Below, piece by piece: positions 24,922 to 31,604 of a stretch of DNA of 64,000 nt. The notes beneath the pieces were generated by a model. The model was not told the origin of the DNA and searched no databases. It saw only the letters and a list, made by a program, of their open reading frames with translations. The stretch covers positions 7,227,396 to 7,291,395 of the forward strand of contig NC_063051.1 of NCBI RefSeq assembly GCF_018812025.1, written 5' to 3'. This DNA is from Megalobrama amblycephala (taxonomy: Eukaryota; Chordata; Actinopteri; Cypriniformes; Xenocyprididae). The position numbers and the translations under genes are program-made. Within the stretch, counting starts at the first letter, position 1. Each line of letters opens with the position of its first letter.

Positions 24922-26221
24922 TCATTTATTTTATAGCAAACATATATACGGTGTATAGGTAGCATTCACAATGACTTATTACCTTTTTTTTTTTTTTTTT
25001 TAAATGCCATGAAAGTCATAAGTCCTATAAGATTTCCCCTGGAAATTATGACTTTAAACAAACTTAACTCTTAAAGAGAAAGTTCCCCCAAAAGTGAAAA
25101 TTCCCTCATCATTTACTCACCCTCATGTTGTTCCAAACATTTTCTTTCGGTAGCCATTGACTTCCATATTATAAAAAAAAATAAATAAAAATCTATAATA
25201 TGGACATTCTTCAACACATCTTCTTCTGTGTTTAGCAGAAGAAAGAAATGCATACAGGTTTGGAACAACTTGAGAGTGAGTAAATGACAGAATTGTCATT
25301 TTTGGGTGAACTATCCCTTTAAATACCATCATTCAGACATTACTTGAATGCACCATTACTATATAGGGCCTTAGCGCCCTAATGCATCACTGGAGCCCAT
25401 GACAATGTCCCCAGGTGTCAACAGCCCTGAAGCTGAGCATTAACTAGAGAAATGCACAATATGATTACAGAAACTCTCATTAATTTTTAAGATTTTATTA
25501 ATTTTCATGACTCTTTTAGGCCTGGAAATCAGGCAATTGCAGGTTTTTAAAGCTGTGTCGTCTCAGATGCACAGGTAATGAAAATGCACCGTACTGTGGT
25601 AAAAAGTACTTGATGATAAAGATGCATTCAATGCCTACTATAGTAGGCTATCCTTCGGATATCTATTAGTAAAGCTGCGTGCATAACCTGACATATGCAG
25701 CATTTCTCTGTTCAAATGTAATGATTAATTCAGTGAACTGTAAGCTACGCCATCATCATGCAGTTACAACATATTTCAGTGAAAACATTCCAGCTGTCAC
25801 TAGATCTCTTAGAAGATGATGATGATGATGAGCCATTGCCCTTCGTTAGGAGTGACATATAACCTTCCTCAGCTATGACGTCACTCCAACCGTATCATTA
25901 TAAACCAACAATTCATTTATTATGCGCATTTTAGACATACTCCCTATACAAAAACACGACTCACTCCGCGTATCCCGTTCGCCACGGCAGCCTGCTGTCT
26001 CTCTTGAGCGTGATGACCGGTCTGGACGCGTGTTCGGTGGAGTACTGCAGCAGCTCCGGTGTCAGGTCCAGAAACTCGGGTCTGCTGTACGGGAAGCGCG
26101 GCGGCAGCCCGTCCGTGCCGCCGTTCAGCGCGGATCCGTGCTGCTGCTGATGATGGTGGTGGCCGTGCGGGATAATTCCTCCCACCAGCGAGGACATGGC
26201 ATTTTTAACTTTGCTTATCAT
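488..26221 (-). CDS. ppm1j: PPM-family Ser/Thr protein phosphatase, PPM1J-like (complete, 10 exons)
   Basis: Metal-dependent protein phosphatase that removes phosphate from Ser/Thr. Coding exons on the minus strand: 26221-25965, 17295-17178, 7401-7075, 5749-5637, 5040-4956, 4810-4692, 4545-4482, 3950-3843, 3670-3519, 635-488. They total 1491 nt, or 496 residues plus TGA, close to the roughly 505-515 residues of the family. Every intron is GT-AG and the frame is unbroken. Seen motifs: NEDQ (residues 96-99), FDGHAGSGAA (from 138), AGDSRA (268-273), RGLGDH (372-377), SDGLWDV (418-424) and GSGDD (477-481), supplying the expected metal-binding Asp/Glu residues. Family: the H/J/M branch, shown by GYAEVINAGKS and EFTPESERQRLQYL. 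PPM1J is preferred over PPM1H because of WDVTTD, the EPND segment, LKPELLG and the short segment between NEDQ and DGH; several other stretches are closer to PPM1H. Human PPM1H acts on Rab GTPases; the PPM1J substrate is not clear to me. An orthology tree would settle the name. Confidence 0.85.
771..2298. mobile_element. TIR element of the CAAAAGTTTGGGG family (family B), interrupted
   Basis: Lies in intron 9. The ends are inverted copies starting CACCA(C/T).TTCAAAAGTTTGGGG, each flanked by TA. No transposase is visible, so it is non-autonomous. It contains the core motif (around 2040-2110, a GGATCATGTGACACTGAA type block) seen in at least five other places in the window. A second element (988-1967) is inserted inside it. 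Confidence 0.75.
988..1967. mobile_element. TTAA-flanked foldback element (AGGGTTAGTTCACCC family)
   Basis: Inserted in the family B element. Both ends are flanked by TTAA (984-987 and 1968-1971). The arms are long inverted repeats: AGGGTTAGTTCACCCAAAAA on the left and its near-complement on the right, continuing through a CTCACCCTCAAG block. Two further inverted segments near 1250-1340 and 1620-1700 make the whole unit largely palindromic. No coding capacity. Confidence 0.8.
2385..3450. mobile_element. hAT-like non-autonomous element with perfect 8-bp TSD
   Basis: Perfect 17-bp terminal inverted repeats TAGTGATCGACCGATAT, flanked by identical AAATGAAG at 2377-2384 and 3451-3458. An 8-bp target duplication is the hAT signature. 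The interior has no transposase; the subterminal regions are rich in ATCGG motifs. The right end lies only about 60 nt inside the exon 9 donor of ppm1j. Confidence 0.85.
3519..3670 (-). CDS. ppm1j: ppm1j exon 9 (third metal-site Asp)
   Basis: 152 nt, residues 398-447 plus two bases of R448. Encodes DDVLIMGSDGLWDVTTD, with D419 a metal ligand. The following EPNDPLR resembles PPM1J rather than PPM1H. Acceptor TCTAG, donor GTTAGT. Confidence 0.95.
3843..3950 (-). CDS. ppm1j: ppm1j exon 8
   Basis: 108 nt, residues 362-397, phase 0 on both sides. Encodes ARVMATIGVTRGLGDHDLKV followed by NSNIYIKPFLSCCPE. It carries the RGLGDH motif. Acceptor TGTAG, donor GTGAGT. Confidence 0.95.
4482..4545 (-). 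CDS. ppm1j: ppm1j exon 7
   Basis: 64 nt, W340 to K361. Encodes AYKTIVEDDLKFPLIYGEG then KK. Acceptor TTTAG, donor GTGAGC. It is small but fully conserved in reading frame with its neighbours. Confidence 0.93.
4692..4810 (-). CDS. ppm1j: ppm1j exon 6
   Basis: 119 nt, residues 301-339 plus two bases of W340. Encodes GFLKPELLGNEFTHIEFPRR and a downstream MLFRDHTMTGW block, part of the flap region particular to this branch. Acceptor TCTAG, donor GTAATT. Confidence 0.94.
4956..5040 (-). CDS. ppm1j: ppm1j exon 5
   Basis: 85 nt, from the last base of R272 to L300. Encodes AIIVRNNEAIPMSSEFTPE then SERQRLQYL, a block diagnostic of the PPM1H/J/M branch. Acceptor CACAG, donor GTGAGT. Confidence 0.95.
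5041..5636 (-). other. ppm1j intron 4
   Basis: 596 nt intron with no recognised element. It holds a run of 18 A around 5362-5379. The shorter introns at 3671-3842, 3951-4481, 4546-4691 and 4811-4955 likewise show nothing beyond AT-rich sequence and a short CA run near 3960-3980. Confidence 0.7.
5637..5749 (-). CDS. ppm1j: ppm1j exon 4
   Basis: 113 nt, residues 235-271 plus two bases of R272. Encodes SGGCCALIAIHLLGKLYVA followed by NAGDS, the core beta-sandwich strands of the PPM fold. Acceptor AACAG, donor GTAGGA. Confidence 0.94.
5750..6352 (-). other. ppm1j intron 3, proximal part
   Basis: AT-rich intronic sequence with a poly(A) run near 5930-5947 and no recognised element. The rest of intron 3 is largely the element at 6353-6998. 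Confidence 0.6.
6353..6998. mobile_element. TIR element (GGATGTGTTCACA ends), Harbinger-like
   Basis: Inverted ends GGATGTGTTCACA, flanked on both sides by TTA, which fits the 3-bp TWA target of PIF/Harbinger. Subterminal GGTTCAGACCAAACC and TTGAACCAAACC also mirror each other. The open frame at 6561-6947 inside it resembles no protein I know. A short direct duplication (GTGGACTGAGACCTCT) lies near 6840-6875. Confidence 0.6.
7075..7401 (-). CDS. ppm1j: ppm1j exon 3 (DGH catalytic motif)
   Basis: 327 nt, residues 126-234, phase 0 on both sides. It opens DPTGIPMHFWGVFDGHAGSG and so holds D139-G140-H141 of the metal site. The middle (about residues 170-205) is the variable linker of this family, and it ends SLVMGLIETAFKQM. 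The acceptor is TTCAG and the donor GTGAGA. Confidence 0.95.
7534..7589. repeat. (TA)n microsatellite
   Basis: About 28 uninterrupted TA units just outside the TTAA element. Confidence 0.97.
7601..9012. mobile_element. TTAA-flanked TIR element (AGGTCCCGTT ends), 1.4 kb
   Basis: TTAA on both sides (7597-7600, 9013-9016). The ends are AGGTCCCGTTTTTCGTG and, inverted, AGGTCCCGTTCTTCGTG. Inside, the segments near 7900-8080 and 8560-8660 are partly mirrored (CTTGTTTGAGATGAGC against GCATCTCAAACAAGCC). GC- and CpG-rich for an intron. No transposase found, so presumed non-autonomous. Confidence 0.75.
9013..9300. repeat. AT-rich low-complexity tract with two (TA)n runs
   Basis: AT-only stretch with (TA)n at about 9194-9230 and 9260-9299. 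Confidence 0.95.
9301..10369 (-). other. ppm1j intron 2, unassigned sequence
   Basis: About 1 kb of moderately complex sequence without a recognised family. It contains a poly(A) run at about 10346-10363. No conserved exon is seen on either strand. Confidence 0.5.
10370..10461. repeat. GCAACTGCATAGCAAC-type repeat, left part
   Basis: Degenerate repeat with periodic CAACT/CAACC words. It continues at 13037-13195 on the far side of the 10462-13036 element, and a further copy lies at about 30405-30455. Confidence 0.55.
10592..10906. mobile_element. Short TIR element (GGCTGTGT..GAAATCGCATACT type)
   Basis: Left end TGCTGTGTGAGAAATCGCAT and, inverted, right end GGCTGTATCCGAAATCGCAC. The interior contains CTTCATGGGATAGTAAA and GCACACTTCAGAATCT blocks that recur at about 40005-40060. 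About 315 bp, non-coding. Confidence 0.65.
11843..12792. mobile_element. TTAA-flanked element (AGGTGCCC family), copy 1
   Basis: TTAA on both sides (11839-11842, 12793-12796). Ends AGGTGCCCTAGATTCAAAAA and, inverted, AGGTGCCCAAGA. Related copies lie at 20800-22194 and, reversed, 58589-59440. No open frame of note. Confidence 0.8.
13037..13195. repeat. GCAACTGCATAGCAAC-type repeat, right part
   Basis: Continuation of the repeat at 10370-10461, with words such as AACTGCATAGCAATGCCCTG. Confidence 0.55.
13196..13810 (-). other. ppm1j intron 2, unassigned sequence
   Basis: No recognised element or exon in these 600 bases. Confidence 0.5.
13811..14737. mobile_element. Palindromic composite element (family A), copy 1
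   Basis: The ends are inverted repeats starting CAGTACAGTCCAAAAGTTTG and running over 200 bp. Each half contains the GGATCATGTGACAC core in opposite orientation. A complete family B terminus (CCAAACTTTTGAACGGTAGT) lies internally near 14322-14343. A second copy in the opposite orientation is at 32784-33722. Confidence 0.75.
15137..15950. mobile_element. Inner TIR-type element (CGTTTACACGACAAC)
   Basis: The left end CGTTTACACGACAACA and the right segment CATTTACATGACTACG (inverted) are related, and both contain GTACT or ACGCCGT words typical of this fish repeat. The LINE fragment splits it after GACAAC at 15204. Boundaries are approximate. Confidence 0.45.
15205..15722 (+). pseudogene. 5'-truncated LINE: C-terminal part of non-LTR reverse transcriptase ORF
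   Basis: The frame ending with TGA at 15626 encodes about 139 residues typical of the extreme C-terminus of fish non-LTR retrotransposon polyproteins, downstream of the reverse transcriptase core. Visible blocks are KVQQKMYFLRRLRLFGVTRS, CIESILLYGIAAWFGN and FELLPSGRRFRTVRFRYNRY. The frame upstream to 15120 belongs to the host repeat. After the stop comes a short 3' UTR and an (AAAGTATA)n-like tail, as expected for insertion by target-primed reverse transcription. A jockey/CR1/Rex-type clade is likely but not resolved. No catalytic domain is left, so it is dead. Confidence 0.85.
16370..16715. mobile_element. Diverged copy of the 19800-20149 repeat
   Basis: Shares blocks with 19800-20149: GGGACTTGATTTTGTCCATT, GATTGGATGGTTGTGGT, GTTGCCCCGCCCTC, GAACACATCATCAGA, then an A/T run followed by TTGTCAATTTTGA. 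The ends are eroded. Confidence 0.65.
16716..17177 (-). other. ppm1j intron 2, 5' part
   Basis: Sequence next to the exon 2 donor. No recognised repeat. Confidence 0.5.
17178..17295 (-). CDS. ppm1j: ppm1j exon 2
   Basis: 118 nt encoding the end of residue 86 to residue 125 (VINAGKS, then NEDQASCE). It contains the catalytic E97 and D98. The acceptor is CAG at the end of a pure (CT)n run and the donor is GTAAGT. Phase 2 in, phase 0 out. Confidence 0.93.
17297..17320 (-). repeat. (CT)n microsatellite forming the exon 2 polypyrimidine tract
   Basis: On the minus strand an uninterrupted CT run of about 11 units leads directly into the CAG acceptor of exon 2, so the microsatellite is the polypyrimidine tract. 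Confidence 0.85.
17321..19795 (-). other. ppm1j intron 1, unassigned 2.5 kb
   Basis: AT-rich sequence of ordinary complexity without recognised transposon ends or exons. An A-run lies near 19350-19365. Confidence 0.5.
19800..20149. mobile_element. TTAA-flanked 350-bp element (AGTCAGCATGAA ends)
   Basis: TTAA at 19796-19799 and 20150-20153. The ends AGTCAGCATGAAAC and, inverted, AGTTAGCATGGAATC are related. The GC-rich middle (GGCGGGACTTG, GTTGCCCCGCCCTC) is shared with 16370-16715. Confidence 0.7.
20208..20788. mobile_element. TIR element (AGGCTACGTCCAGAC / AGGCCCCGTCCACAC)
   Basis: The ends read AGGCTACGTCCAGAC and, inverted, AAGGCCCCGTCCACAC. No clear target duplication. Positions 20379-20586 are duplicated exactly at 21643-21850. 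Confidence 0.5.
20800..22194. mobile_element. TTAA-flanked element (AGGTGCCC family), copy 2, rearranged
   Basis: TTAA at 20796-20799 and 22195-22198. Ends AGGTGCCCTAGAATCAAAAA and, inverted, AGGTGCCCTAGAACG. It is about 450 bp longer than copy 1 because it carries a duplicated block: 21402-21644 recurs at 21856-22098, separated by a copy of 20379-20586 from the neighbouring element. Confidence 0.8.
21643..22098 (+). repeat. Second copy of a tandem duplication, with internal deletion
   Basis: 21645 onward matches 20381 onward exactly (shift 1264) to about 21850. From about 21860 the sequence matches 21406 onward exactly (shift 454) to 22098. This is a 1.26 kb tandem duplicate whose copy has lost about 810 bp. 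I saw no mismatch, including in the G7 run and the TTG triplets. Confidence 0.85.
22346..23141. mobile_element. hAT-like element with 8-bp TSD carrying a tRNA-like module
   Basis: The ends CATAGGCGCCGAT are inverted and match over 13 bp. Identical AGCATAAC flanks lie at 22338-22345 and 23142-23149. The interior contains a Pol III-type tRNA-like sequence on the minus strand and, near the right end, a purine run (A12, then G12, A, G9). A degraded relative without the tRNA module is at 47262-47665. Confidence 0.85.
22885..22965 (-). other. tRNA-like sequence with A and B boxes
   Basis: Minus-strand TGGTCTCGTGGTAGAG (22965-22950) matches a tRNA A-box region, and GGTTCGAATCC (22903-22893) is an exact B box within a paired T arm (GCGG/CCGC). 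The acceptor stem does not pair, so it is not a working tRNA gene. It could be a SINE-type head or a captured tRNA. Confidence 0.6.
23150..25070 (-). other. ppm1j intron 1, unassigned with simple repeats
   Basis: No exon. A (TA)n run lies at about 24892-24914 and a T run at about 24986-25002. The segment near 23510-23640 (CCGGGGACACACTTA...) resembles the start of a DNA repeat, but no matching end was found. Confidence 0.5.
25075..25318. mobile_element. TTAA-flanked short copy of the GGGTTAGTTCACCC family
   Basis: TTAA at 25071-25074 and 25319-25322. The left end AGAGAAAGTTCCCCCAAAAG is diverged and the right end reads GGGTGAACTATCCCT. The interior repeats the ACTCACCCTCATGTTGTTCC block and its inverse. 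244 bp. Confidence 0.75.
25319..25964 (-). other. ppm1j intron 1, donor-proximal part
   Basis: Contains a short (GAT)n run at about 25815-25833 and no recognised element. Confidence 0.5.
25965..26221 (-). CDS. ppm1j: ppm1j exon 1 (N-terminus)
   Basis: Encodes residues 1-85 plus two bases of codon 86. The ATG at 26221 has G at -3 and is the first in frame with the conserved RPEFL and LPWRTGYAE motifs. Residues 2-17 (ISKVKNAMSSLVGGII) could form an amphipathic helix, as reported for the PPM1H N-terminus, followed by a His/Gln-rich stretch. The donor GTGAGT starts at 25964. The exon and its upstream flank are CpG-rich. Confidence 0.93.
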
Positions 26222-26703
26222 CGCAATAAAATATGTGGCATCAGCGGCGCGCGAGGAACGGTAATCTTAACGATATAACCCTATACGACCCAAGCGGCAA
26301 AAACGAAACGCACAAAAGCGTACAGCAGTTCATTCGCGATGCAGGAAGCAATTGACCCCATGTGACGATTTGACAGAGAATGTTTTCCTCGTCGAAAAAA
26401 ATCCTCTCCCTGCAGAGTGTGTATCATCACACGAGAAGCTTATATCCGCCTATAGCACGGAAGATGTAAGTGCTGCCTATACTGTAGCACTCTCAGCCGA
26501 CCAGCCAGTGAATACACACCGTCCGAATTATACAATGACTGTCGAGGTGCCAACTATTTTAAAGGAATTTCCTTTTTTTTTTTTAAATGAATTTTATAAT
26601 AATAATAAATATTAATAAAAACAAGTAAAAAATAAATACAATTTCAGGACGCAATCTGTCGATTTTATTAGCACAGTATAAATAAAATATTTAAAACATT
26701 AAT
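26222..26703 (-). promoter_or_regulatory. ppm1j 5' UTR and probable CpG-rich promoter
   Basis: CpG density is high from inside exon 1 to about 26300 (GGCGCGCGAGG on the plus strand at 26247-26257), unlike the surrounding AT-rich DNA. The transcription start cannot be fixed from sequence. No TATA box is convincingly placed. AT-rich sequence resumes past 26560. Confidence 0.5.
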
Positions 26704-26888
26704 TTAAAGGTGCAATATGTAAGATTTTTTGCAGTAAAATATCCAAAAACCATTAGGCCAGTGTTAGCCTATATATTTTGTTCACTTGAGTACTAACAAT
26801 ATCCCAAATGTTTCCAACTATTTGTTAATTGTTCGAAAATTGTGATTTTAACCAAGGCTCCGGGATGGATGCTCCATCCAGCATTTAA

Positions 26889-27484
26889 AGGTGCTAAAGA
26901 GGATGTTTTGTTTTATACATTTTTGCAATATTACTTTACTAACTGATAAAAAACTATTTATTAGGTGCACTGAAAGGAATAATATTAATATACATCATCT
27001 GTGCGCGAGGTAGGGCCTTAAAAACATCAGCCAATCATTTACGCGATCATCGCGTAAACGATTGGCCCTCTGGCTTGTCAATCACTGCCGTGACGTTCCT
27101 TGTGAGAGACGTGCGCTGATTGGCCCTCTGGCTTGTCAATCACTGCTATGACGTTCCTTGTGAGAGACGAGCGCAGCTGCGCGCTCCAGTAACTTTCCAC
27201 ACTCTACAGGCGCCGCATGCAATGTTTTTGTCCGGAGACAGGAGTAACAACTGCAGATTATGAGTTACCTGCGGTGAGTCCGACATAATGAATCCACTAA
27301 CACGATACAGCGAATGCCGGTGGTAAACACTCGTGTTCCAATACTCGTGTTCCAATACTCGTGCACGAGTTTTTGGAGGCGTTCCCTCGAAAGGAGGGGG
27401 ATTGTTCTTACGCATGCGCTCATTTCAAAAACTCAGTAACAGTCTTTGGTTTCTCAGTCGACGAAAAGATCCTCTTTAGCACCT
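26889..27484. mobile_element. TTAA-flanked element (AGGTGCTAAAGAGGAT ends)
   Basis: TTAA at 26885-26888 and 27485-27488. The ends are perfect inverted repeats AGGTGCTAAAGAGGAT. It contains two tandem copies of a 57-58-bp unit at about 27061-27175 (CTGGCTTGTCAATCACTG...CCTTGTGAGAGACG). 596 bp, non-coding. Confidence 0.8.
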
Positions 27485-27776
27485 TTAATATATTCTAAAA
27501 TCAATCTATGTTACTGCAGTGTGCAACAAGTGTCTCACAGCAGCCACCGAGCAAACGCACAGAGTAACGTTATAACATCATTTTCAACACACTCAAATGT
27601 ATCTAATATGATAAACAGAGCTGCATTACCTCATACTCATGACCGGAAAAGCGGAAGCGGCGCCGGCGACTGTGGCATAATAAAAGTTCCGCTGCTCGTG
27701 AGGCGTCTGCTGCGCAATTGCTCCAGCGGCCTCGTTCAGCTCCAACAACACTCGGTCCTGCTCTTGCCTGGCAAGG

Positions 27777-27814
27777 CCAGACTGATATATCTTCTACAAG
27801 ATATATCAGTCTGG
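27777..27814. repeat. Perfect 17-bp hairpin, 4-nt loop
   Basis: CCAGACTGATATATCTT, the loop CTAC, then the exact complement. It lies in the interior of the 26708-28404 element. Confidence 0.9.
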
Positions 27815-28506
27815 TCAGTCCGCCCTCCGTCGCAATTCGAGTCAACTCCAAACCGCACCGTGCAATCAGATTCGTTTATTTCAGTGACGCAAACAGCGTC
27901 ACTCTAGTGCGGCGAAAGTCCCTTCAATATCAACAAAGATTGCGCAAGGGAGACCCGAGAGTTTGTTCTATTCAGCCGTGAATTCAGTTTTAAATGACCA
28001 AAAACACATTAATTATTTACTTTTCGCTGTTGACTCTCTTGTCGCTTTGCTAACGTCATATCCGCCCTTCTCTAATTGGTTTACTCCGCTTCCTGTTTGC
28101 TCGGATTTGCTCCGCCCTAGAAATCGAATTGATTCAATGGCCGACCAGACTCATCCGCTGGTACAGTGGAGAGGCTGGATTTTCCAGGCAAGTCCTGTTC
28201 TGCTTCATACTACAGTAACGTTAATAATCGCATTCATGAACATGATTTCTTCCCGAGTCCTATCCCGATTGTTTCCACCGGCCGTGAGGTGAAGACCACA
28301 TTTCCCAAGATTCCGCACTCAAACTTGCCGTCATCAAGCTACGCCTTTGTTTTGAATAGGCCTCTAGTGACCTCTAGTGGACAGAAATCCTACATACTGT
28401 ACTTTTAACAAAACAATTAATTATTAGTAGTATTTACATTATTTTTTATTGTTATTATATTGTATACATATTTATGATATGCAAGTGATAATGACAGGCT
28501 ACTTAA

Positions 28507-28982
28507 AGTCTGCGTGAACCGGAAGTTGCAAACGGCTTTTCTCCAGTGTTGTGACGTATTTCCAAGTGAAACGGAATATTAAATAGAGGGCAGAGTTTTA
28601 GCGCTCCTCCTCTCCATCTTTAATTACACATAAAATCAAAATTGAACTTATTTTGTTAGCTCAAATTGCTAGTTTTGTAATGAACAATTCATCCGTGCAA
28701 GTCAATCCACACAAAAAATTGTTTGGCTTCGTAATATTTAATCAAAATCTGAAAATGCTCCTCCCCTCTCCAACGGTGCCCCTTCTCTGATGACATCAGT
28801 TTGACGGCATGGGTTGAAATCGCTTAAACCACTCCCCTCCGACCGTTAGTCTGCTATGAGCGAGAGATGGAGAGGAGGAGCGCTAAAGTAAAACTCTGCC
28901 CTCTATTCAATATTCCGTTTCACTTAGAAATACGCCACAGCACTGGAGAAAAGTCGTTTGCAACTTCCGGTTCACGCAGACT
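28507..28982. mobile_element. TTAA-flanked foldback element with ~120-bp arms
   Basis: TTAA at 28503-28506 and 28983-28986. The arms begin AGTCTGCGTGAACCGGAAGT and stay inverted-complementary for about 120 bp (28507-28625 against 28982-28870) with few mismatches and one small indel. The centre has no open frame. Confidence 0.85.
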
Positions 28983-28986
28983 TTAA

Positions 28987-29500
28987 ATAGACCTTATTTA
29001 CAGCAGCGCCATCTTTGAATTTTAATGGGAATGAAAGCGAGGCTGTGAGGGATAGATATACATCTCTTCAGTGGGTTGTCCTGTTATATAATGTGTTTTT
29101 GGATTTTTCTGATGACAAAAGATGGCAAAATATCTTTACAAGAAATTTCAGTAGACAATGAGCTGGAAATAAGTGAGCTAGGAGCTTTATACAGCTTTTT
29201 ACAGCGGATGCCATTGAAAACACGCCAAGTCTTTCCCTCACAGCCTCGCTTTCATAATGGCACTGTTGTTATGTTCTGTCAAAGCTACTGTTGCCATGGT
29301 TACCTCTCACTTATGCGACTTCTTTTCGCTAGCATCTGTTTAGCGAAAATACGCGATCTGACTTGATTTATTAGTCCTGGACGTTTGAAATCTCTGTTGA
29401 AACCTATGTTCCTATGGAAAGAACTAACTTTTACTCGCAATAGAAGTGGCTGTGTACAGGACGAGTGTTATTTTTTTTCTAGTGAACTATCCCTTTAAGA
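28987..29500. repeat. Repeat-derived segment with internal inverted repeat
   Basis: GAAAGCGAGGCTGTGAGGGA (29033-29052) recurs inverted at 29233-29253. At the right edge GTGAACTATCCCTTTAA is a lone terminus of the GGGTTAGTTCACC family. No complete element is delimited. Confidence 0.45.
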
Positions 29501-31567
29501 CGAAATACAGGATATGCTATCTTGAATGTGGATATCAAATGTGACACATTAACAGATGATTTTGCATCATCTTTGCAGAATCAAAGGTGTCTCTGACAAA
29601 AGCTCTGAGCAGGGATGCAGTGTTTTCCCCATGGGATGCCTTGAAAAGGAAAAATGCACTAATAAGTATTTGAAACCCCATCACATTGGATTCTCAGTGA
29701 CACTCACAGTGAGAGACAGGAGAAATACATTAAATCAAAGATGTCTTCAGATGTTCCCTATTCTCTCAGAACTCTGAGGCTTCTTCTGAAGGACTCTCTC
29801 TCTTCTCTATGTTCTGAGACCATGAAGTGTCCATCACTCAGACATACAGCATGCCCTGTTGTTTCATATTACACTGGTAAACATTTAAATACCATGCCTG
29901 ACACTTCTATCATCAAAGCGTGTCAGGGTTTAGCCACACTGGTTCTATCTCTTTTATTTATTTATTTATTTCAGACTCTAAGCTTGATCAGGGCTAAACG
30001 GACCTGTGGCATAAACCACAGGCTTCCTGCTTGCAGAGCTCTACACACCACATGACTGTTTATCTAGACATTTTCACTACCTCATATTATGGCAAGCTGC
30101 TTTAGATCTACAATGAATCAAAGTCCTCTGGATTAGATTTAAAAGATGAGGATTAAAATTCGTACAGCCACACAATTTCAATGCTTTTTATGAAATATGA
30201 ATGTATAATGCTTTAAACTGTGTATGTGTGCTACTAAAAGAAATATGTACTTTTCTAAGGGACTTGATTTAAGATTTTAATCTATGACAATAATAGCAGG
30301 CTAAATAAATAAATAATATTTTATAGACTTCTATAGACCCGAGTCATATGTATGGACCAAAATGATCGCCCTTGCACAGCAGTAACACAAAAAAACACTC
30401 ACAGTACCTTAGCAACTGCATAGCAACGCCCTTGCAACCACCTACAACACCTTAGTATTATGGGGGCAAGCACACAAAAATCAAACTTTACTATTATGTT
30501 ATTTTTTTATATTAAAATATTAATTTTATCTAGTATGATAATGTTATTTATAAGAGTGAGCCTGCTATTGTTCAGTTTGTTGCTTTCTATCCATCCATTC
30601 TCTTTCCTTTTCTTTAGCTCTCTCAGTTTCTCTTAACACACAAACTGAAGAAGGTACTTGAAAACAATAATCTTGGAGTGATATCAGCAGTATTATCATT
30701 GTAATGATTGCCCATAACAGTAATTAACATTTAGTTGCCTAGCAGGCATCTTTATTCAGGCTGACTATATCGAGAGCAGCTCATCCACCTCTTCACAGTC
30801 AAAGCACATACACTTCTCTTTATGTTAATTAATCTCATTAGTTTGGGGCATGTAAATGCTGCATGCAAAATGATCAAATTATGTGGGCATCGAAGAAATT
30901 TTTTATCTAAATAAGTAAACAAACAAATAAACTTATAAATGAATGAATATAGAAAATTAAAGATAAGACAATTACAGGTTTTGACCGTAAGCTCTGGACA
31001 CATTTTTTATGCCAATAACTGAATAACTTAAATTTCAGTTTGTTCATCACACAAAGCTAACAAGAGCAAATATAGGCTATTGCACTAATTTTTTGCTGCT
31101 TTACTGGTGTTGTTTAAGGTTTCTAGCTCTTTTCCCATGCATATAATTGAATCAACTTTTTTTTTCTCACCTCTTTAATTTTTTAATCACTTTTCAAGTT
31201 CTTCTAATTACAGAATTTTGTATAAAGCATCAGCATACAGTTTTTAGCGTTATTTTGTCGCTAACGCTAATATCTTTTTACATTTCCGGGTTTCTCAAAA
31301 GCGGAAGTCATCATAGTTGGGTAAACGTTTATAGCGGTGAATGAGAGACTTCATTAAATATATATTTTTTTGTGTTTCCATTTGCACAAATAGCAAAAGA
31401 AAAACTCAACAATAATGTTTTCACAACTTTCAAAAAGAGGAAAGTCAGAAGAGAAAAAGATGTCATTTTTACTGTCACTCTCACAGCCGCTAACTAGTTT
31501 TATTGTAATTTGATTCAAATGTTGGCCTAATATAATACTAAGTATAGTGTTTTAAATGTCGGCCTAC

Positions 31568-31604
<37 letters not shown>

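Larger units (their letters stand above)
26708..28404. mobile_element. TTAA-flanked element (AGGTGCAATATGTAAG end), hosting a second one
   Basis: TTAA at 26704-26707 and 28405-28408. The ends are AGGTGCAATATGTAAG and, inverted, AAGTACAGTATGTAGG. The element at 26889-27484 is inserted near its left end. The interior is CpG-rich and contains a perfect 17-bp hairpin at 27777-27814. No protein-like frame. Confidence 0.65.

Noticed and set aside
25922..26278. 118-residue plus-strand open frame over ppm1j exon 1
   Set aside because: It is the antisense of a coding exon with matching motifs on the minus strand; the plus reading resembles nothing.
27446..27907. 153-residue plus-strand frame
   Set aside because: Spans the edge of a TTAA element and the hairpin region; no homology recognised.
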